64,000 bases of DNA from Distichodus sexfasciatus (GCA_032718565.1 JAVGVS010000045.1:1140668-1204667); one strand, 5' to 3'. Counted from the first letter of the stretch, positions 30,391-43,379 are shown. A program made the numbers and translations. The notes: generated by a model from the sequence alone, not told the origin.

Positions 30391-33300
30391 CTCATAGCTA
30401 TCACAGTCTTATGCAGAGAGGGTTTCCACTTCTAGTTGTTATAAAGTATAACTTTCACAGTGTTATGATATGTTGCAAATGTCTTTTAATAACAAGTGGG
30501 TAAGAACACTGTTAGAGTATGGGCAGCATGGTTTGATACTATGTAATAAATTATATTAATATAATTACTATTTAAGTGGAAGCATTAATTGATAAACCAC
30601 CAAAGCCCTCATCGCATGTTTAAATAAAAAGATTAATCCCTTAATTAGTTTAGATTCGATTAAACTTTGTCATTGCACATGTCACAGGTACAAGCCAACA
30701 CAATGCAGATTGCATCTAACTAGAAGTGCATGAGCAACAACAGAATAAATATGCACAGAAGTTCCGCTGTATAGTATGATATGTTTGTGCATGAATGTCT
30801 GTTGCTACGGGTATATACAGTGGGCGAAAACTATTTGGTATGCATAAATATACAGAATGTACACTGGTGCAGATTGTGAGTGTTACTGGAGAATATATAT
30901 CATGTAAATAGTGTGGTAGGGATGATTTGCAATGTACACAGAATGTACAATAATTACCAAACAAATGCTACATTTGGGTAAAGACAGCAAAACCTGAACG
31001 AGATTATGTAATTTCTACACTGAACACCAACGCCAGCATTTATACACATATTCAAATGCTCACTGGTCAAAAGGCTCAATAAATAAGGATGTAAAATATT
31101 TTACTTACTGTCAACCAACGTTTCAACACCAAGGTAGCATGAATTTATTGGTGTGAAAATCAGGGACTACGCATGCACAGATCCAATAGTTTGATCCAAT
31201 AGACTTATGCTACGCAAGTAAATGGGTACCATATTTTGACGAAACACGGCTTAATCCACCGTTTTGAATACAACCCAACCTTTTACATGTTGGTTACAGT
31301 TTGACATTGAGGAAATGGAGAAGGCATCTTTTCTCTCCTTCTAGGGCTGGACGATACGGGCTGGACAATTAGACTAGGATACTGTCTGGATAAATCACCC
31401 CCAAAATCTTCAAATAACCCACAACTTGTCTTTTTGTTGCTTCTTTTGGCGTTGTGCCGGGAAAAAAATGCGTGTTGCTATTTGTTATATGAACTTGGAA
31501 CCATATTAGCCACCTGATTGGAGATAAAATTAGTTAACCAGCTTTCTCCAAGCCTGTGATTGACTGCTTTTTTGGCACATATATAACTCATTACCAAGTG
31601 AAGAAGGCAGTCATAATTAACGCAAGAGACAGCATTTCACCTCAACAAGGATTGCACAAGATCTCGTCACACCTTTTATGTCAAACCTCAAAAAAGTAGC
31701 ATGTATGCTTGATAGAACTGATGTTACATATCCCTATCGCCGATGTGAACTTTGTAGCGAAGATGCTGAAACCCTACATGATGAAGCCTTAGTTGTTTCA
31801 TTATATTTCTAACTGTGAATGTTTAGACCAAGGTGGTCAAAAGGTCTTTGCGTTCAGCAGGTGCAGGCTGTGGCGGAAGAGCATGTGATTGTAGGTGCTG
31901 TTTATGAACAGATAATTATAATAATTGTTGGCTTTAAACAATCCTCACACGTAAATACGCAGAAGTGATGGAGAGTTGTTTCCTCCACCTCATCACCTAA
32001 AATTGGCTAACATATTTTACAGTTTATAAATAGAAGCACGACATCTCGCTGACATTCGTCATTATTGTAGTCCTGTCAAGATTTGAGCTTCAGAAACTGT
32101 CTAACCGTGTGAACATATAAAGCCCTCGTCTCTAAAATGTGTTGCATTTAAAACCATGGTAACTTTACTCTGTAAAGTTTTGTAAATTAGGTCTGGGGCC
32201 TGCTAAAGATCCTAGATTATATGATGTGACGCTGACAGATGTCTTGTTCTGTTGAATGGAATAACAAATTACACTAGTTGAATTGCCTGTGAATGTACTG
32301 CTGAAATTTCTAAATTGTAATCTTTGAAAGTATTTTACTCAGTTTTTTGATTGAGAAACTGTTATAAACTTATTTTAACAGAAGTTAGCAATGAAGAACA
32401 ATGAAGATCTGAGTATTTGAGGAATCATATCATGGTAGAATTGGGACCTTTCATGTTCTATTTTTGGTTGCTGGTCAGGTGCTCGTTCAAGGCGTGTTTG
32501 CTGCACATAAAAATAATGTTGCTGGAACGTAATTGTGTCCTATTGTCTTGTTCTGGCTCAGTTTTTTGTCCTTGAGTTAACACCCAGCAGAGAGTTTGAC
32601 ATGTTTACATCGCATTTCCAGTGTGCTTTGTCTTGTACATCACCACTTACCTTTGGTGTTCTTTGTCTCGCGGCCAACGGAAGTCTGAGTTCACTCGACC
32701 TCTGCTGTAATAGTGCATGACCATTGCAGAAGTGCTAGAAAGGAAATCGTGCAGTGGATGTTGTGTTGCATCTTCAAATTTAGACACTTAATGCACAGCA
32801 CACTCACACTTAAGTTGCGTAGTTTACCAGAGGAAGTCGTGCCGTCGGAGACTCTAGAGAAACACACACATGGCCTTTTTTTTCATGCAGTCCTTCTAGC
32901 TTGGGGTTTTACGACAAGTTCTTTTGAAAGTAGCTTGAGATTCCTGCAAGGGTGGGGTCAGCCTCCGCTGGGTATTGCTTCCTGTGTGAGTGAATGCGTG
33001 TGTGAGAGAGAAAAAGAGCGATGAACATAGCCACTCCAGAGCCCTGCTGATAATGTATATAATGGACCTTGATACAATCGATTGCTGTTAAAGTGACTTT
33101 GGTTAAAATAATGGCAAATATAGACTGGCGGGATCTCTGAGGCACGTATTGCATTCCTAAAAGCCAGAGAGCCTGCTGTCCGTGGCTCTGTTTGGGTGGT
33201 TTGCTGTATGGAGGCATTTGGCAACATTTGAGATGTTTGGAGCAAGCATTTTGCTGTCTGATATACAGTATGTCAAATGTATTTTTCATGGCGAAAATTC

Positions 33301-33826
33301 AATCCATACTTCACACTCATGTACATGCTGCTGGCTGTATTTACATAGGATACATTTAGACATATGTCTCTTAATTAATTAAGCGCTGATCCACTGGAAA
33401 ATGCCTTTCCGAAACAATGTCACACTGCTGTGTACATGGTGCAGTTCCTTGTTGGAAAACAGTGCATTTCCTGGCTTGCACAACGCATAATTAAATTATT
33501 GTTGTTTTTGGTATGCTTATTAAATGAATCTGGGCCCTGCTAAATATTCTAGATTTGACATTGTGACAGTGATTGTAATAATAAATAAACTTGGTTGATT
33601 TAGCTGTGTAAATCATGTCCAGAAAAGACGTTTATAAACTAATGTTCAGTGTTTCTGCATTCCTTAAGAGTAGAGCACAAATTTTCCACACTCTAGTTTG
33701 CAAGTGCCTTCTCTGGACAGAGAAGGTCTTATGGAGAACTGAGTAAAACACTAAATTATTCTGCGTACATTCCCAGAATAGCGAAGATTTGAGCATTTGA
33801 AGAATCGTGTCTTAGTGTAATTAGTA

Positions 33827-34447
33827 GGGACGCTCCGATCCGATACGTATGTGCCTGATACCGACTGACAGCTGGATGTGATATGGGGGATAACACTGGA
33901 TAACACTAAACAAAGTGTTTCTAGGTTTGTGCACTTGGTACTACGTGGTTACTGCTGTAAAGCTGGTTTAAAGCTGCTTCACGACTGTCTTCTTTTTTAC
34001 AACTTAACGCAGCATTTTAAACAGGGCGCTTGGTTCTGCGTGGGCAGCAGTACTGTGGTAAAGTTGGCTTAATGTTCCACATTGGATTGCTGTTGGCTCT
34101 AAACGAAGCTACAGATTGCAACATATTGATAGGATCGTGAGCAGAACAAACAGGACAACACACTACAAGCCCAAAAGTTGATCAGATCACACCATTCTAC
34201 TGTTTAATGTGCTTAACTACACCAGGTCTTGCTGGAGATCTCACTGTTCCTGATGGTTTTAGTGCTGCAGTGTTAGGGAGCGTCACAAATCCATTATACA
34301 GAGTTTCCTCATTCTCCTCCTCACATAGAAATATACAAATGATTAATTAAAAGCTGATATTAGATGGATACTCTGGATAAACCCAGACACAAAGCTCAGG
34401 AATCGGTATCAGAACTGAAAAAGTTAGATCAGCGCATCCGTAGTAGC
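33827..34447. mobile_element. hAT-like MITE
   Basis: The ends TAGGGACGCTCCGATC and GATCAGCGCATCCGTA are inverted with a few mismatches. The GGGATGCNCCGATC-type end is common for hAT MITEs. No matching 8-base target duplication was seen, and no transposase. Confidence 0.55.
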
Positions 34448-35802
34448 CACCTAGTAATTGGGGTGTTTTACTGTTCTTTTATTCTTCGTGTTTTTTGCCG
34501 TGTCCTTTGTCTGTCATAGTTAGACACATAAAGAGCCACACCCGAGTGTGTTGGACAGCGACGGATTGAGCCTTCTCAGAGAGCTCGGTGCTCCTCAGTG
34601 ACGTCTGTAGCAGCAGGAAGCTCTTAGCAAAGTTCTCGGGGAGGTAGCCACTGAGCTATATTAGGCACAAGAGCCACTCTTTTGTGGCAAAATTGCTAGA
34701 CCTAAAGCTTCTTTGACAGTTGCATCGGTGTGTGTTTGCAGCTGTGTGCAGTGTGAATGTTGGAGCGGGAAGGATTCGTTTTCTCCTCCGTGAAAAGTTA
34801 TCACGGTGGTCCTAGCAGACCGCCTCAGTGTGCTGTGGAACTGAAGCTTTCTTTAATTTGTTTATTCCAAACTAGAGCTGTGTGTTATTTACTGTTCTGT
34901 ATTGAAAGTTTGGCCTTTGTAATCACAGATTGCTTTAATGAACATTTGACCATTTAATAAATAACATTCCATTTGATCTCAGAACTTCCAGATGAAGGTT
35001 GTGTAAATTTTTCATGAATCAAAGCATTTACAGGACACAGGGAACATAAATAATAATCAGCCATTCAAGTGCCAGTCTCATTAAAGTTCACTCTGTTCAT
35101 AAATTACAATGCATAACAATATTTTGTGATTATGGTATTCATTTATTCATAACCAGTGCTTTGACTTCTATTTTGTTAGCATAAAATATACATTCATATT
35201 ACATAATAAACACAAATTGCACCCCGGCTTGTGCCGAGCTTTCAAAGTAGCTTAAAGCAATTTGACAAGCTCGCGTCACAGTCACAGAACCTGCAAATTA
35301 GTTAATGCGGTAGCTCCTACCTGAGAAACGCTTCATGCACTGAAGTCAGCAGAGCAAATAAATATATACTTGCAACCAGGGCTGCTGACTATATCGTTTC
35401 AACATCGTCACCAAGGGTGCATATGTAATAGTTGAGGGTGTGCAATGTCAAATAAGATAATTTAAATCAGACACATCATGCTGCGACATTAGTTTAGAAC
35501 AGAAACAGTTCAGTAAGTTTGTAATTCTTCTACGGGAACTACACTATTTATCATAAACATAAGAACAGGCTAAAGGCAGCTAATGTTACGCTGCTGGTAG
35601 CTGTTCTTTGTGTAGGACTTGTTGCAGAACAAATAAATGTGAAGGGAGGAACACAGACACACAAGCTTGTTGCTTTCTGCTTTCAGTTAGGAACTCATCT
35701 CTGATTGGCTCAGTTCCTGCACAATCACACGGAGAGGAAAAGCTGTACAATGACCTTTCGCTCTGAATTACCCTCTGTACGCTCAGTTTTAAGTTGTTAG
35801 TA

Positions 35803-36210
35803 GGGCTGAGCAGTAAATCAAAAATGAATCCAAACCGACATTAAGAACCTCTAATCGCCGTAATCTTCCCATGATGGTTAATTCAATAATTTAATCTTGA
35901 TCTTAATCTTAATACTTAAAACTTTTCTGTTAATACTTTCCTTAAAAACATACTATCGTGTGTTGTCACATGACTCTGCTACTCGATCTGTAAGTCAATC
36001 TGTTATTTTAAAACTACAAAGATATGTATTCTTTCCTCAGAAAAAAATATCCCAGCTTTAATTATCGATTGTCTAATAGTTACAGTGCAAACTCTATCAG
36101 TTGTGAGCGATAAAACAAACGAACAAAAAAAAAATCATTCATTAATTGTTTATCGAGGTAAAATTTTCAGTTAATCATGATTATTGATTTGAGGTCATAT
36201 CGCCCAGCCT
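35803..36210. mobile_element. hAT-like MITE, copy 1
   Basis: Ends TAGGGCTGAGCAGTAAATC and CATATCGCCCAGCCTTA are inverted. Interior includes CTAATCGCCGTAATCTTCC and TTATCGAGGTAAAATTTTCA. Confidence 0.6.
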
Positions 36211-36699
36211 TAATTGTTAGCATGAATATTGTTGGATTTGAAGAGTATTATTTAGTTGTGTGTATACTGTAATTACTCACACATGCATTAGTGTAAAGCA
36301 AGATGAAAGAGTCTTCGCACACAAAAGCCATATTCTGAAGGCTCACTGAGCTAATTAGCTTTAAGTGGCCGTTATTGTGGAATGCAGAGCAGTGCATTTG
36401 CTCACGTTCTTATCACAGAAACACTCCCAAGGTCAGCAGTGACTCAGGAACTGGACAATCAAAGTCTATTGAGCTGCCAAACTCTTGTACCCGCCCCGTT
36501 CCCTCCATTTCTCATGCAGCTCACACATGGCAACATTTCAGAAGTGTCTGTAAGTTACGGGGTGTTTTCCAGCCGCATTGTTCACATCCGGGAATGTGTC
36601 CCAAGCCAGGAACAGTGACGTAGTTACACAGCGTCGGCTTAACTCTCACTGTGCTCCTTGCTCCTTGTAGCTCTTATTTTAGCACTCCGCCACATAGTA

Positions 36700-37110
36700 G
36701 AGCTGGGCAGTTAATCGGGACCGACATGCAGAATGTCTAATCGACATAATCTTGCCTCTGCCTCGATTTCAGTCTTTTTAATGCTGTAAACACTTAAACA
36801 GAATTCTGTTCATACTTTCCTCAGTGTCGTCACTTCATGTACTGTGCCCTTAAAAACAAGCTACTGTGACTGTTGTCTGGTCTGCCACCAATTACTTGAA
36901 AGTCACAAAGGGTTTTGTTAGAAAAAATGTCCCAGCTTTAATATTTGAGCATAGTTACAGTGCATACTTCATCAGTGAGCAAAGTATGCCCTGTAAAAAC
37001 AAACAGAAATTAAATAATCGTTCGTTGATCATAATCAAGGTAAAATGTTCAATGTTCGATGTTGATATGTGGTCGTTTTTTGTGATATTGCGACGCTGCT
37101 CAGTTTGCTT
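36700..37110. mobile_element. hAT-like MITE, copy 2
   Basis: Same family and direction as the copy at 35803: AGAGCTGGGCAGTTAATCG start, TCTAATCGACATAATCTTGC, and CATAATCAAGGTAAAATGTT. A fragment of a third copy in reverse lies near 40855-40910. Confidence 0.6.
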
Positions 37111-37438
37111 TATTCATTTTTTTTAATATATATATTTTTATGTCTTAATCCAATTAGGAAATTGTGAAATCTTCATTCCTTAGATCTTAGAATACATTAT
37201 ATTGCAGAATATTATTGTTGATTCTTGCGGTGATTTCTCAGACCTCAGATTTGTTAAAATTTTAGTTTACAGTCTGGGGAAGACTCTCTCATTAACACTA
37301 GACCAGCAGTGCATATAGGTAGCGTTCACACACTGGGGTGGATATGACAGGCCCTGCTTAGAACGGTCTGTATAGAATTGGGTCAGTTTAATGCAAAGCA
37401 GAGATATTAAAAAAAAACGGAAACTTTCAGGCCTCCTT

Positions 37439-37440
<2 letters not shown>

Positions 37441-37479
<39 letters not shown>

Positions 37480-37495
37480 CCTCTCTCTCCTGCTG
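37441..37495. repeat. (CT)n tract beside lasp1 exon 2 acceptor
   Basis: A nearly pure CT run ending ten bases from the exon; it probably doubles as the polypyrimidine tract. Confidence 0.85.
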
Positions 37496-37503
37496 TCTTT
37501 CAG

Positions 37504-37598
37504 TTCTGGCATAAAGGATGCTTTAGCTGTGAGGTGTGCAAGATGACTCTAAACATGAAGAACTACAAAGGCTTTGAAAAGAGACCATACTGCAACGC
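37504..37598 (+). CDS. lasp1: lasp1 exon 2 (LIM domain core)
   Basis: Acceptor CTTTCAG, donor GTAAGT. Encodes FWHKGCFSCEVCKMTLNMKN then YKGFEKRPYCN(A), with LIM ligands His26, Cys29, Cys32, Cys35 and Cys53 of the joined protein. Intact. Confidence 0.95.
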
Positions 37599-37609
37599 GT
37601 AAGTACTTA

Positions 37610-37641
<32 letters not shown>

Positions 37642-37779
37642 TAGAGAAGGAGAGAATGGAGAGAAGGAGGGAGGGAAAAAGAATGGTGGAGACAGAAAAA
37701 TCTAATAAGGGAGGGAAGGAGAGTTCCTGGGGTCAAGGTGCGGACACACACACACACACACACTCACCTACATTCCTAC

Positions 37780-38025
37780 AGTTGGTAGTGTAATGGTTAG
37801 TGAACTCGCCCCATAATCAGAGGGTTGATGGTTCAAGTCCCTGATCGGTAAAGGTACCACGGAGGTACTCGTGAGCAAAGTACCCTCCCCAAGCACTGCT
37901 TTCCAGGTGCTGCCAAAAAACCAGCCACTGCACCTTCACAGACTGATAAAATACGGAGCTGACATTTGGTTGTGGTGCACTGCGTGCTGTGCTGTGTTCA
38001 CATTGACTAAATAATCACTCACTTT
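37780..38025 (+). repeat. SINE family A, full-length sense copy
   Basis: Head CAGTTGGTAGTGTAATGG, B box GGTTCAAGTCCC, long body with CCAGGTGCTGCCAAAAAACC and tail TGACTAAATAATCACTCAC. Lies in lasp1 intron 2. Confidence 0.85.
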
Positions 38026-38107
38026 AACTGAGAGAGAGCTAACTTCTCTGGAACAGGCACTGATATGAATAGTGAAGTTATCGAATAAAGTTCGTGAATT
38101 TAAGGGA

Positions 38108-38265
38108 GTTATTATTTGTCATTGTGAACACGGCACACAGTGCTCAACATCGAAATGTGACCTCTGCGTTTGAGCCCTCCGTGATGGAGCAGTTGGCAGC
38201 AGGAGGAGTGCCTGGGGATGGTACCTTGCTCATGAGTACCTCAGTGGTACCTTTACCGGTCTGGT
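38108..38265 (-). repeat. SINE family A, antisense copy
   Basis: Antisense tail TTATTTGTCATTGTGAACAC through to GTACCTTTACCGGTCTGG, 80 bases after the sense copy at 37780, so the two can fold together in a transcript. Confidence 0.8.
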
Positions 38266-38827
38266 CTGAGAGAAACACGCGGGAAATCAAGAATAAAAAA
38301 AAAATTGGTTGGAGAAGGTTTTTGCTCCGTCATAGCGATACTGCTTTTCATAGGCCACAACTGTAGAAAGGTCTGACTGGACAAACGTGCAGCACTCGGC
38401 GTTTAGTGGCTCGTTAGAGGCCATTTCCGTTTACACTCGTGTTTCTACTTCGTGTTTATTTAGACTGTGTTTCCTGAGTAAATCTCTAACTCCCGTGCAC
38501 TGACTTGTAATGCTAATTTAGACACTTAGAGGACATTAAAGCAGGGTGATTGACGGATTTGGTCAGCTCTCACAGTTACACAGGACTTGTAATCTAAACA
38601 GGAAGCAGATAGATACACACACACACCCACCCACACGAGCACTAGCATTTACACTTGTTTAGACTACACACAGACACACCTAGGTGCGCTGGCAGTGAAA
38701 GAAGGGGTGTAATTTTTCATATCAATTCCATATGTAACAACATTGTATCGTTTTCACTGGAAGTACCAAGCGTATCTGCGGTATGGCGACGTCACGTTTG
38801 TGTTATTATTTGCGGTTTACGTTTCAG

Positions 38828-38912
38828 ACACTACCCGAAAACGTCATTCACCAGCGTTGCTGACACTCCAGAAAACCTGCGTCTGAAACAGCAGAGCAAG
38901 ATGCAGAGCCAG
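38828..38912 (+). CDS. lasp1: lasp1 exon 3 (end of LIM, first nebulin repeat)
   Basis: Acceptor ACGTTTCAG, donor GTACCT. Encodes HYPKTSFTSVADTPENLRLK then QQSKMQSQ; His56 completes the LIM ligands. 85 bases, phase as expected. Confidence 0.94.
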
Positions 38913-39637
38913 GTACCTCACACTCTCTCACTCACACTCACACTCACACTCACACACACACCTTGCCCTCATGTGGCTTTAACAGAGCACAGATGCTAAT
39001 GTGGCTGACGCGTGATCAAATTTCCCATTAGCTAATCAAGTCTGCTTTAGCGCCTTCGGGTAGAGTGTCCCTTTAAACCACAGGCTCTGCTAAAGATGTT
39101 GCTAGTATTAGCTAGTCTAGACACTTTACGTGACTTATGCTGCTCATTAGCCACATTATTTGAGCATCATCAAAAGACACAGATGCATGGCTCAGAATTT
39201 ACCAGAATTAACACATTCAAAGACTAAACCATGAGACGTTTCCGGCCCAATAAAGTCCATCATTTCTCTCCTTTCCTTTCACATCTCTCATCTCCCTCTG
39301 TATAACCTCGTTAGTGCTGAATCAGGGCATCACTCTCACTCTCACTCTTAGTGCAACTCTCTCCGTCTCCCCTTTCTACTGTTCACACTCTCTTGTTTCC
39401 AACTAGGGTGGGCCGATACGAACTTACACCAATTTCACGATTAATTGGACATTTTATTTCATTTACAAGTAATGACTGATTATTTTTGCTTTGGGTTTTT
39501 TTTTTGTGTTTTTTGCCCTCATTGTTCACTGACAAGGTTCGTATATTAGAAATATACTATTAAAATGGGATTTCAAAAAATGAGAAGGTGCATATCATTG
39601 GGATTTTAAAATAACTGAGGGAAACATTTACATTTGT

Positions 39638-40151
39638 AACCAGTCGCTTGTCGCAAATTTTCATCAACATTCAAAGGAGTCGGGTTTCTCCTGACACGCC
39701 AAGTGAGAAACGGAGAAATCTGCCTTTGAAGTTGACTATCGACGTAGCACTCACAGACGCTTGGTGCGGTCGCGGCTACGTTTGTATTTACGGTAGCCTA
39801 CGCTGCATTCACAGCCACACGGATAGCCTACCTGCGTTAGGTTAACTGAACTCGGGAGACGAAGATGGATTCCGGAGAAATATCTTCACGCTAGTCAACC
39901 AGTGGATTTACCGTAAATATTGAAGTAGAGCGGTCAAAACAGAAACTTTTAACATTCTGCTGGAATTGAATTCCTCACCTCAAGAAAGTCACGTTTTTAG
40001 GATGGAAAGGGTAAGTTTTTCAGCGAAATTTATTCACAACAGTACAGTATAGACCTTCCACTGTTTCAAAAACAAAAAATCCCAAATTTTACCCCACGCA
40101 ACATAAACGCTCGTTTTTCTCGGAAACCTCTGTTGCGACAAGCGACTGGTT
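39638..40151. repeat. dispersed element with 18-base terminal inverted repeats, copy 1
   Basis: AACCAGTCGCTTGTCGCA (39638-39655) is matched exactly in inverted form at 40134-40151, followed by TTGCCGTGGAGGGTCACA. A homologous copy lies inverted at 41190-41690. No coding capacity. Confidence 0.7.
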
Positions 40152-40180
40152 TTGCCGTGGAGGGTCACATTTATGTCAGA

Positions 40181-40690
40181 CTTTCATTTTCCTAATTTCA
40201 GGGACAGTCTCCCTGGGGCAACTTGGGTTTAAGGGTCTTGATCAGTGACACAATGACAGTAGTGTTGGAGGTGCGATTTGAACCCTCAACCTCTTGGTGC
40301 AGAGGCCAGTTTCCTAACCGTTCTTTAATTCATTATCCGAACCGCTTAATCCCAACCAGGGTCGCAGTGGGGACCGGGGCGTATTCGAGGAACTACGGGC
40401 GCAAGGCGGCAACACACCGCAGGGTACACAATCACACCTTATGGGGCCAATTTAGAGTCGCCAATTAACCTATATTGCGTGCTTTTGGACTGTGGGAGGA
40501 AACCGAAGCGCCCAGAGAAAACCCACACCAACACGGGGAGAGCATGCAAACTCCACGCAGAAAGGCCCCATGGCCGACTCAGGGATCAAACCCAGGACGT
40601 TCTCGCCGTGAGGTGGCAGCGCTAACTACTGTGCCACCGTGCTGCCGTCTCCTAACCACTAGAGCGTAATTACCCCAGAAAACAGATGTA
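40181..40690 (-). repeat. SINE family B copy interrupted by the SINE at 40320
   Basis: From CATTTTCCTAATTTCAGGGA to TTTCCTAACC at 40319, resuming as TCCTAACCACTAGAGCG at 40650. Antisense tRNA-like head with B box GGTTCAAATCGC-like. Confidence 0.75.
40320..40649 (-). repeat. tRNA-like SINE (family C) with 8-base target duplication
   Basis: Antisense it starts GACGGCAGCACGGTGGCACA (tRNA-like A-box region) with B box GGGTTTGATCCC, then TTTCTGCGTGGAGTTTGCAT, CTCCCCGTGTTGG and AAGCGGTTCGGATAATGAAT. It is flanked by TCCTAACC on both sides (40312-40319 and 40650-40657). Other copies at about 51700 and 52204. Confidence 0.8.
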
Positions 40691-41189
40691 TGGCAGACTG
40701 GATGGGACAGAGTCACGTGATAATGTGTGTGTGTGTGTGTGTTTTTAAAAGGACACTGCATGAACACACACTGGCAAAAGTGCGAACCAAATTATTTTTC
40801 AAAGGCATTAACAGAATTTTAAAAATTACATTTATCGTCATGGGCAAGATTACGTCGATTATAGGTTCTGAATGTCGGTTTCGATTAATTTTCGATTAAC
40901 TGCTCAGCCATTTTTCCAGCTCCTCTCTCTCTTTTTTTTCTCCCATAGACTCTCCTACATACGCTGTTTCTTTCTCTGACATTATTTGAATTTGGCCGAT
41001 ATCTTGCTGATGGTAGTTTCACTGTTGATAAACACACGTGCAGATATAACTGCACACAAATTACACACCACTCCACCCTTGTTTTTAGGGTGGAGGAGTG
41101 GGAGAGTGTAAAAATAGCAAACATCTGGCACGCTCATGCCTCCACTGATGACACTCGTACATACACACACACACTCACAACCACATACA

Positions 41190-41690
41190 TATGTGACCCT
41201 CCACGGCAAAACCAGTCGCAACGGAGGTTTCCGAGAAAAACGAGCGTTTATGTTGCGTGGGGTAAAATTTTGGATTTTTTGTTTTTAGTGTTTTGAAACA
41301 GTGGAAGGTCTATACTGTACTGTTGTGAATAAATTTCTGAAAAACTTACCTTTCCATCTCAAATGGATTTTTGGAGGAGAATTGAATTCTGTTAAGAATG
41401 TTAAAGTTTTCTGTTTTGATCATTTACCTATTATTTGAATTCACTTCGTTGACTAGAAGGCAAGATAAGTTCTCCGAACTACCGCTTCCAGTTCAGTTAA
41501 TCCTAACGAGGTAGGCTATCCGCAGGTTGCGGGGAATGTTTTAGGCTACCGCCAGAAGGCTAAAATGTAGCCGTGACCGCACTAAAGCCAGGAAGCATGC
41601 CGAGTAGTCAACTTCAAAGGCAGATTTCCGCCACTTCTATGTGACAGGAGAAACCACACCTTGAATGTTGATATCTCAGCTCATATGTCG
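41190..41690. repeat. dispersed element, copy 2, inverted relative to 39638
   Basis: Starts ATGTGACCCTCCACGGCAAA and continues as the reverse of copy 1 (for example GGAAGGTCTATACTGTACTG and CAACTTCAAAGGCAGATTTC). Its distal inverted end is less well kept. Confidence 0.75.
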
Positions 41691-42832
41691 CCCATCTTAT
41701 CTATAGTAGGCATCGCTTTTGAAGCCCTTTTCATGAAAAATATAATCTACCTGAGAATTAGCTACAAGCTTTTGACAGGTTTTAAGGCGAAGGCATCAAA
41801 GAGTACATCAAGTACGTGAAATTACACCATAATATTATCTATGTTTCTTTCATTTTCGTCTACAATAATGTTCTCTCTCAACTCTAACCACAACTGTGTG
41901 TGTATTTATTTGTATATATGTGGATTAGGAGAAATTGAGCAACGCAGATTTGCGAAGAGCGTCCTTCTAAGTCTGTGTAAGATTAGAGTGATTTATTTGT
42001 GCGCTTATGCAGGGAGAGTGATGACAGATATTTAGATGCTCATTTAGTTTCCTCCCTGGATTAAAGCAAGACAGTGGTCTTATACAGTATAAACTCTAGT
42101 GCTGCACACTCTCTAAACACACACACACACACACACTATAATTTGTTAAAAAATATGCACAATTTTTATAAAGTACAGATTAATGCTCCATCCTCTGATG
42201 CAGCTTTCCAGTAGTCTGTATCAACACGTTTAATTGCCAAGAAGGAATTTTGGGCCAGAGCAGGATCGTAGCAGCGGTTACAGCTCTGCGGTTGTAGTTA
42301 CTTGTTTGCTTCGTCTTTCTTTAGATTTTTCTTTCACATTGTTGTGCTACATGCATCGCCTCTCTATGAGAGGTTTTAAGTAATGAGTTTTCTACTGTTT
42401 TATGCTTTCTAAGCTAGTATAAAGTTTAAGTTCAGTGGGTTGTTTGTCTTGTGTGTGTTTGTCTTAAATGACTGGCTCTATTTTTATTTTTAAGCCTTTG
42501 TATGAGAATTAGAGAGCGCCTTTTTTCGGGAGCATGTGTTCTGTGAGATGAGCTGCAGGCGGTTCCACCTCTCAAACACATGTGAGCAATGCACACTATG
42601 TCAAGCCCAAATAGCATTTTAAACCGCTTCTGAACATTATTATGTTTGTCACCACTGAGCCGCTTGTCTCTGTCTGTAAACCTCTTTTTCTCTTATTTGT
42701 TTGTTTGTCTGCATGGTTTGTAAAACAGCGCTCCAGTGTCCTGGCCTTAATGACCGGTTACTAGAATACACAGGCAAATGGCTGATCTCCCCCTCATGTG
42801 TGTGTTTTGTTTCTAGTGTGTGCTTTCAGTAG

Positions 42833-42933
42833 GTGCTCATAAGGAGGAGTTTGAGAAGAATAAGGGAAAGGTTTGTGGTGGCCATAGCCACCAGTAGATG
42901 TGAGAACAAGAAACACAAGACCAGATCAGCAAC
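42833..42933 (+). pseudogene. lasp1: lasp1 exon 4, disrupted (nebulin repeat)
   Basis: Acceptor TTTCAGTAG. The DNA GAGGAGTTTGAGAAGAATAA encodes EEFEKNK in the expected frame, but a base is missing just upstream and more are lost in the part matching GFSVVADTP. Stops TAG and TGA appear in that frame before ETQDQISN-like sequence near 42910-42933. About 101 bases where 108 are expected. AAC is followed by GACGCC rather than a GT donor. Confidence 0.75.
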
Positions 42934-43379
42934 GACGCCCCAAACTGCACCCTCGCTACACCAAGCTGCCTCACAGTGTTCGCAGTTCAGTTCTACCACG
43001 CATAAAGTGTTCAACCCCACAAACTTTAGTTCAGAGGGTGGGTACTTCCTACCTTTATAGAATACAGCAGCACAGCGCACATAACGGTGTCGTGAGTTTG
43101 CTGCCAATTCTCCGAAGAAGGAGTGAGTGCTACCTGACATAAAATCCTTAATAGAGCTGCATGGGGAGCAGGACTTGCTCTCGAGCACCTGGCGGAATTT
43201 TACTGAATTGTGGCGCAGCAGAATTGCTGAAGCTTTATCATCGCTACACAGAAAGAGCGCCAAGTTCGGTGAGAAGGGAGAGAGGAAAGTTAAGGAGAGC
43301 CAGCAGCAGTTAGGAAATTCAAAATTTTGGACAGATTTTGCATATCGTTATACGCCCGTTAAAGCAGTAATCAGCGTTT

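Larger units (their letters stand above)
29008..37503. other. lasp1 intron 1, 8.5 kb, dispersed elements only
   Basis: No exon recognised. Contains hAT-like dispersed elements at 29870-30390, 33827-34447, 35803-36210 and 36700-37110 and a (CT)n tract close to its acceptor. The CpG island appears to extend into its first 500 bases (to about 29580). Confidence 0.5.

Noticed and set aside
42833..43060. 75-codon ORF starting at lasp1 exon 4
   Set aside because: It is a frame-shifted translation of the nebulin-repeat exon and of following intron, not a separate gene.
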